From Saprospiraceae bacterium (GTDB lineage: Bacteria; Bacteroidota; Bacteroidia; Chitinophagales; Saprospiraceae), in the NCBI GenBank assembly GCA_020630475.1, contig JAHDBI010000001.1:1-35968 (forward strand): DNA of 35,968 bases, in the 5' to 3' direction. The notes below the pieces were generated by a model that saw nothing but the letters and a program-made list of their open reading frames with translations, was not told where the DNA came from and did no database searches. Shown here piece by piece: positions 33,048 to 35,968 of this stretch (positions are counted from its first letter, which is position 1; each line of letters begins with the position of its first letter). A program made the position numbers and the translations under genes.

Positions 33048-33953
33048 ATGAAACGAAGAAACGCAGTAAAAAACATCTCAGCATTAACTCTTGGTTCTTT
33101 GCTAGCTACACGATGTAAGTTTGAAATGTCTGGGGAATGGAAAGATATCGGTTTACAGTTGTGGACGGTAAGGCGAGAAATGGAAGCTGATGCCAAGGGT
33201 ACCTTAAAGGCCATTCGAGAAATTGGATATAACGATATTGAATCTGCTGGTTATGCCGAAGGGAAATTTTACAATATGACCAAGGAAGATTTTAAATCAT
33301 ATATCACCGACCTTGGTTTCACCATGAGGAGTGGTCATACCCGTACTGGATTTTTAGTCCCTGAGATGAAGAACACTATGAGAAACCAATTTGAAGGTGT
33401 CTGTGAGGACGCAGCTTACATGGGACAAAAAACAATTGTTTGTGGATGGTTTTCAGATGAAGAAAGAAAAACATTAGATAACTATAAAGAGCTTGCCGAA
33501 TTGTTCAACAAGTGTGGAGAAACAGCTAAATCGTTTGGGCTACAGTTTGCTCACCATAATCATGATTTTGAATTTCAGAAAATTGACAATGTCGTTCCTT
33601 ATGATCTATTGCTGGCAGAAACGGATGAGGATCTCGTTAAATATCAATTAGATTTATACTGGATCAAAAAGGCCAACGAAGATGCGTTCAAATATTTCGA
33701 CAAACACCCAGGACGATTTATTTCTTGGCATGTAAAGGATATGGAAGATAGTGATGATCGATTTTTTACCGAGGTAGGAAATGGAGTCATTGACTTCAAA
33801 TCTATCTTCGCTGAAAAAGAAAAATCTGGAATGCAATACTATTACGTGGAACAGGATGAGTGCCGAAATCACAAACCTTTAGAAAGCATTAAAATTAGCC
33901 ATGATTATCTTGAAGAAATGAATGGTATGAAGACAAAGGTTAGCATCGGATAA
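33048..33953 (+). CDS. Exported sugar phosphate isomerase/epimerase family TIM barrel
   Basis: A second xylose-isomerase-like TIM barrel, 301 residues, with an export signal: MKRRNAVKNISALTLGSLLAT has the twin-arginine form seen in many Bacteroidota Tat substrates. A Cys23 follows but the preceding Arg makes a lipobox doubtful. Barrel residues include FAHHNHDFEF, YQLDLYWIKKA, SWHVKDMED and YYVEQDEC, giving a full set of His/Glu/Asp metal ligands. The exported location, against the cytoplasmic partner upstream, suggests it acts on sugars before import, perhaps on products of the DUF1080 fusion. It lies 36 bases after the first barrel gene. Exact chemistry is unknown. Confidence 0.9.
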   Translation: MKRRNAVKNISALTLGSLLATRCKFEMSGEWKDIGLQLWTVRREMEADAKGTLKAIREIGYNDIESAGYAEGKFYNMTKEDFKSYITDLGFTMRSGHTRTGFLVPEMKNTMRNQFEGVCEDAAYMGQKTIVCGWFSDEERKTLDNYKELAELFNKCGETAKSFGLQFAHHNHDFEFQKIDNVVPYDLLLAETDEDLVKYQLDLYWIKKANEDAFKYFDKHPGRFISWHVKDMEDSDDRFFTEVGNGVIDFKSIFAEKEKSGMQYYYVEQDECRNHKPLESIKISHDYLEEMNGMKTKVSIG

Positions 33954-34045
33954 ACCGCTTAAGCAAAGAATAATATCCGTACATTACATCTTCATCATTT
34001 CAGGAACTATCAATTTTCAGGCAACTATATCTAAGGAAGAAATCA

Positions 34046-34066
34046 ATGCGCTTCAATTAAGCGCAT
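34046..34066. repeat. Inverted repeat ATGCGCTT-N5-AAGCGCAT
   Basis: Perfect 8-bp stem with a five-base loop, in the open stretch upstream of the TTG start of the exonuclease gene. It contains the only ATG of the region, which is out of frame. Could hide or expose a start site, or be chance. Confidence 0.45.
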
Positions 34067-34125
34067 ATGAAGGCGAAGTAGTTTTAGTAGACAAAACTAG
34101 CGACATAGCCGCTGCAGTCAATGAA

Positions 34126-34587
34126 TTGTCACAACATCAATACATTGGATTCGATACAGAAACCAAACCTGCATTTAAAAAAGGTGAAATTAATGAAGTC
34201 GCTCTTCTACAATTCGCTATTCCTGGAAAGGTTTTTTTAATTCGATCTTTGATGACGGGTATCACATCTGAGCTTAAAGGGTTTTTAGAAAGTGAGGACC
34301 ACATAAAAATAGGCGTTGCACTTCGCGATGATCTCAAAGATTTAAACAGGCTCTCGCCAATGAAGCCAAGGGGCTTTTTAGATCTTCAAAAATTTGTCAA
34401 AGCGTTTCATATCGAGAACAACGGCTTAAGAAAAATCACGGCTATTATTTTAGGATTTAGAATTTCAAAAAACTCACAAGTCTCCAACTGGGAAGCCGAT
34501 GTTTTGGATTCCTCGCAGATAAAATATGCCGCCACCGATGCTTGGGTTTGTTTAGAAATTTATAACAAACTACGAGAGGAAATTTAA
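34126..34587 (+). CDS. 3'-5' exonuclease domain protein (DEDD, RNase D/WRN-like), start uncertain
   Basis: DEDD-type 3'-5' exonuclease. Motif I is IGFDTETKP (Asp and Glu metal ligands), motif II is IKIGVALRDDLKDL, and motif III is IKYAATDAWVCLEIYNKL with Tyr and Asp (DEDDy). The domain alone, with no HRDC, resembles a Bacteroidota group of about 190 residues. The only conventional in-frame start is TTG 34126, giving 153 residues and beginning right at the first strand. The frame is open back into the previous gene, and the stretch from about 34027 (SKEEINALQLSAYEGEVVLV) resembles the N-terminus I recall for relatives, so the true start is probably upstream at a non-standard codon. Confidence 0.85.
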   Translation: MSQHQYIGFDTETKPAFKKGEINEVALLQFAIPGKVFLIRSLMTGITSELKGFLESEDHIKIGVALRDDLKDLNRLSPMKPRGFLDLQKFVKAFHIENNGLRKITAIILGFRISKNSQVSNWEADVLDSSQIKYAATDAWVCLEIYNKLREEI

Positions 34588-34623
34588 GCCTTCGCTTTTC
34601 TTATCTTTGGCTAAATTCAAGCC

Positions 34624-35769
34624 ATGTCTTTTCAATCTAAACTGCCCAATACAGGTACCAATATTTTTTCGGTGATGACTAGTCTCGCTAAAAAACATAA
34701 TGCCATTAATCTGGCTCAAGGGTTTCCTGGATTTAAAAGTGATGAACAGCTCATTAATCTAGTCAGTAAATATATGTCAGAGGGGTATAATCAATATGCT
34801 CCTATGGGTGGGGTCACCCCATTACTTCATACTTTGTCGGATAAAATGTTCAAGCTGTATGGACATCGATATGACCCCAATAATGAAATCACCATAACCG
34901 CTGGGGCCACACAAGCCATATTCACTAGCATCACTGCACTTGTCCAAAAAGATGATGAGGTCATTGTTATCGAGCCTGCCTACGATTCATATATTCCGTC
35001 GATAACTATTGCTGGAGGTAAACCAATATTGTTTGCTCTAAACCCCAATGATTATTCTATTGATTGGGACCAACTTGAAAAACTCATCACTGCAAAAACA
35101 AAGGTCATCATCATTAATTCTCCGCATAATCCTACTGGTGCTGTTTTAAAGGAATCCGACATTGTTGCTTTAGAAAGGATTGTTGAAAAACATGGACTCC
35201 TAGTCATTTCTGATGAAGTCTATGAACACATTGTTTTTGATCGTAAAAAACATCTCTCTTTAGCCTCTTCTGAGATTTTAAGAAATCACAGTTTACTCTG
35301 TTATTCTTTTGGAAAAGTATTCCATAACACGGGTTGGAAAACAGGTTATGTTGTCGGACCAGAATGGATGATAAAAGAATTTAGAAAAATTCATCAATTT
35401 GAAGTTTTCTCCTGTAATACTCCTATGCAATTCGCTTTCGCGGAATATTTAAAAGACGAAACTAAATATCTTTACCTCAATGATTTCTTTCAGCGAAAGC
35501 GAGACCTCATTTATGATGAATTAAAAGAATCGTTATTTGAAATATCTCCTTGTCAGGGGACCTATTTTCAAACGATGAAATATGGAAACATTTCAAATGA
35601 ACCTGACATGAAATTTGCAGAAAGAATCACTAAAGAACATGGCGTGGCATTGATTCCCGTTTCTGCTTTTTACAGGGATAAAACAGATCACAAAATCGTT
35701 CGTCTTTGTTTTGCCAAAACAGATGAAGAATTGTTAAAAGCGTGTTCCATTTTAAAAGCAATCACATGA
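34624..35769 (+). CDS. Methionine aminotransferase (class I PLP, YbdL type)
   Basis: PLP-dependent aminotransferase of 381 residues that, in YbdL-like enzymes, interconverts methionine and its 2-oxo acid (with aromatic amino acids as possible alternatives). Motifs: INLAQGFPGFKSDEQL and YNQYAPMGG near the start, ITAGATQAIF, INSPHNPTGAV, ISDEVYEHIVFD, and the PLP lysine in SFGKVFHNTGWKTGY; the substrate arginine is in IVRLCFAK. Its last four bases form ATGA with the next gene, a nitrilase/omega-amidase, which removes the toxic oxo-acid amide made by glutamine transamination. That pairing supports a glutamine-dependent methionine salvage role. Two copies of the recurrent dyad lie in the gene. 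Confidence 0.93.
   Translation: MSFQSKLPNTGTNIFSVMTSLAKKHNAINLAQGFPGFKSDEQLINLVSKYMSEGYNQYAPMGGVTPLLHTLSDKMFKLYGHRYDPNNEITITAGATQAIFTSITALVQKDDEVIVIEPAYDSYIPSITIAGGKPILFALNPNDYSIDWDQLEKLITAKTKVIIINSPHNPTGAVLKESDIVALERIVEKHGLLVISDEVYEHIVFDRKKHLSLASSEILRNHSLLCYSFGKVFHNTGWKTGYVVGPEWMIKEFRKIHQFEVFSCNTPMQFAFAEYLKDETKYLYLNDFFQRKRDLIYDELKESLFEISPCQGTYFQTMKYGNISNEPDMKFAERITKEHGVALIPVSAFYRDKTDHKIVRLCFAKTDEELLKACSILKAIT
35433..35445 (+). repeat. Recurrent dyad, covarying form CGCTTTCGCGGAA, copy 6
   Basis: Same 13-mer as the minus-strand copy at 17722, inside the aminotransferase gene (encoding A-F-A-E). Confidence 0.55.
35489..35501 (-). repeat. Recurrent dyad, imperfect copy 7
   Basis: Minus-strand CGCTTTCGCTGAA, one base from the form 44 bases upstream, with the outer stem pair broken. 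Encoded here as F-Q-R-K-R, another reading frame. Confidence 0.4.
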
Positions 35770-35968
35770 GTGAAATAAATGTAGCGTTAATTCAATCTTC
35801 TATTCTTTGGGAAAAACCCAAAGAAAACCTCGAACATTTTACAAGCATCATTGATCAAATAGAAGATGCCGATCTTATCGTACTACCGGAGATGTTTACC
35901 ACTGGGTTTTCTATGAACGTTCACACATTGGCGGAAGCCATGAATGGACCATCAGTCCAATGGATGAA
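35766..35968 (+). CDS. Carbon-nitrogen hydrolase, omega-amidase (YafV/NIT2-like), partial
   Basis: N-terminal 67 residues of a nitrilase-superfamily amidase, cut by the window end. The start MSEINVALIQSSILWEKPKE and the catalytic glutamate in DLIVLPEMFTTGFSMN match YafV-like omega-amidases, which hydrolyse alpha-ketoglutaramate. The Lys and Cys of the triad lie beyond the window. The ATG overlaps the aminotransferase stop (ATGA), so the two enzymes of glutamine-dependent transamination are co-translated. Confidence 0.9.
   Translation, partial: MSEINVALIQSSILWEKPKENLEHFTSIIDQIEDADLIVLPEMFTTGFSMNVHTLAEAMNGPSVQWM

Noticed and set aside
1..35968. Search for CRISPR arrays, insertion sequences, integrases or attachment sites
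   Set aside because: No regularly spaced direct repeats, transposase or integrase genes, or tRNA-flanking duplicates were seen; the partial tRNA shows no adjacent integration signature.

Overview
The window is AT-rich, densely packed chromosomal DNA from a member of the Bacteroidota. Supporting signs are promoter -7 elements of the TAnnTTTG type (an exact TTG-N21-TACATTTG drives the tRNA at the left edge), a type IX secretion (T9SS) sorting-like C-terminus, an S46 dipeptidyl peptidase, a glutaminyl-cyclase-like M28 lipoprotein, the long PurF variant, an XRE/S24 regulator of the type common in this phylum, and a near absence of Shine-Dalgarno sites. I cannot place it below phylum; Saprospiria or Flavobacteriia are plausible. 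There is no phage, IS element, CRISPR array or rRNA.

Layout. 1-2800: partial tRNA(CAT), a small unknown protein, DNA polymerase IV, an FKBP lipoprotein and a convergent YwaF-like membrane protein. 2900-7050: a DPP11-type peptidase translationally coupled to a coiled-coil protein, convergent on a secreted Omp28/thioredoxin-like T9SS protein, with a hairpin that overlaps both stop codons. 7134-14391: a tightly spaced minus-strand run transcribed as small membrane protein > mutL > rhomboid > rhomboid > EEP-family nuclease/phosphatase > cysS > M28 cyclase-like lipoprotein. 14468-19452: long PurF, SPOR-domain protein, convergent pepD, and a LexA-like self-cleaving regulator. 19449-25035 (minus strand): BlaR1-like M56 protein with its BlaI-type repressor and matching operators, then hemJ > SRPBCC/GyrI protein > pabB > pabC.

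25168-33953 is the most interesting part: a sugar-catabolic block. It holds a 1216-residue lipoprotein joining a c-type cytochrome, a PA14-like module, a sugar-dehydrogenase-like beta-propeller and a DUF1080 (3-keto-glycoside hydrolase) domain, then an NHS-family MFS transporter, a small secreted protein on the other strand, a Gfo/Idh/MocA oxidoreductase and two xylose-isomerase-like TIM barrels. Together these suggest glycoside breakdown through 3-keto intermediates (oxidise, cleave, import, reduce or isomerise). This is inference from families and gene order.

34126-35968: a 3'-5' exonuclease with an unusual start region, then a methionine aminotransferase (YbdL type) coupled by an ATGA overlap to an omega-amidase/nitrilase cut by the window end.

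Across the window a short dyad of the form sGCTTTCGCsGAA recurs at least seven times, inside genes in more than one reading frame and between genes, with a covarying outer base pair. Three of five convergent gene junctions overlap by exactly four bases.
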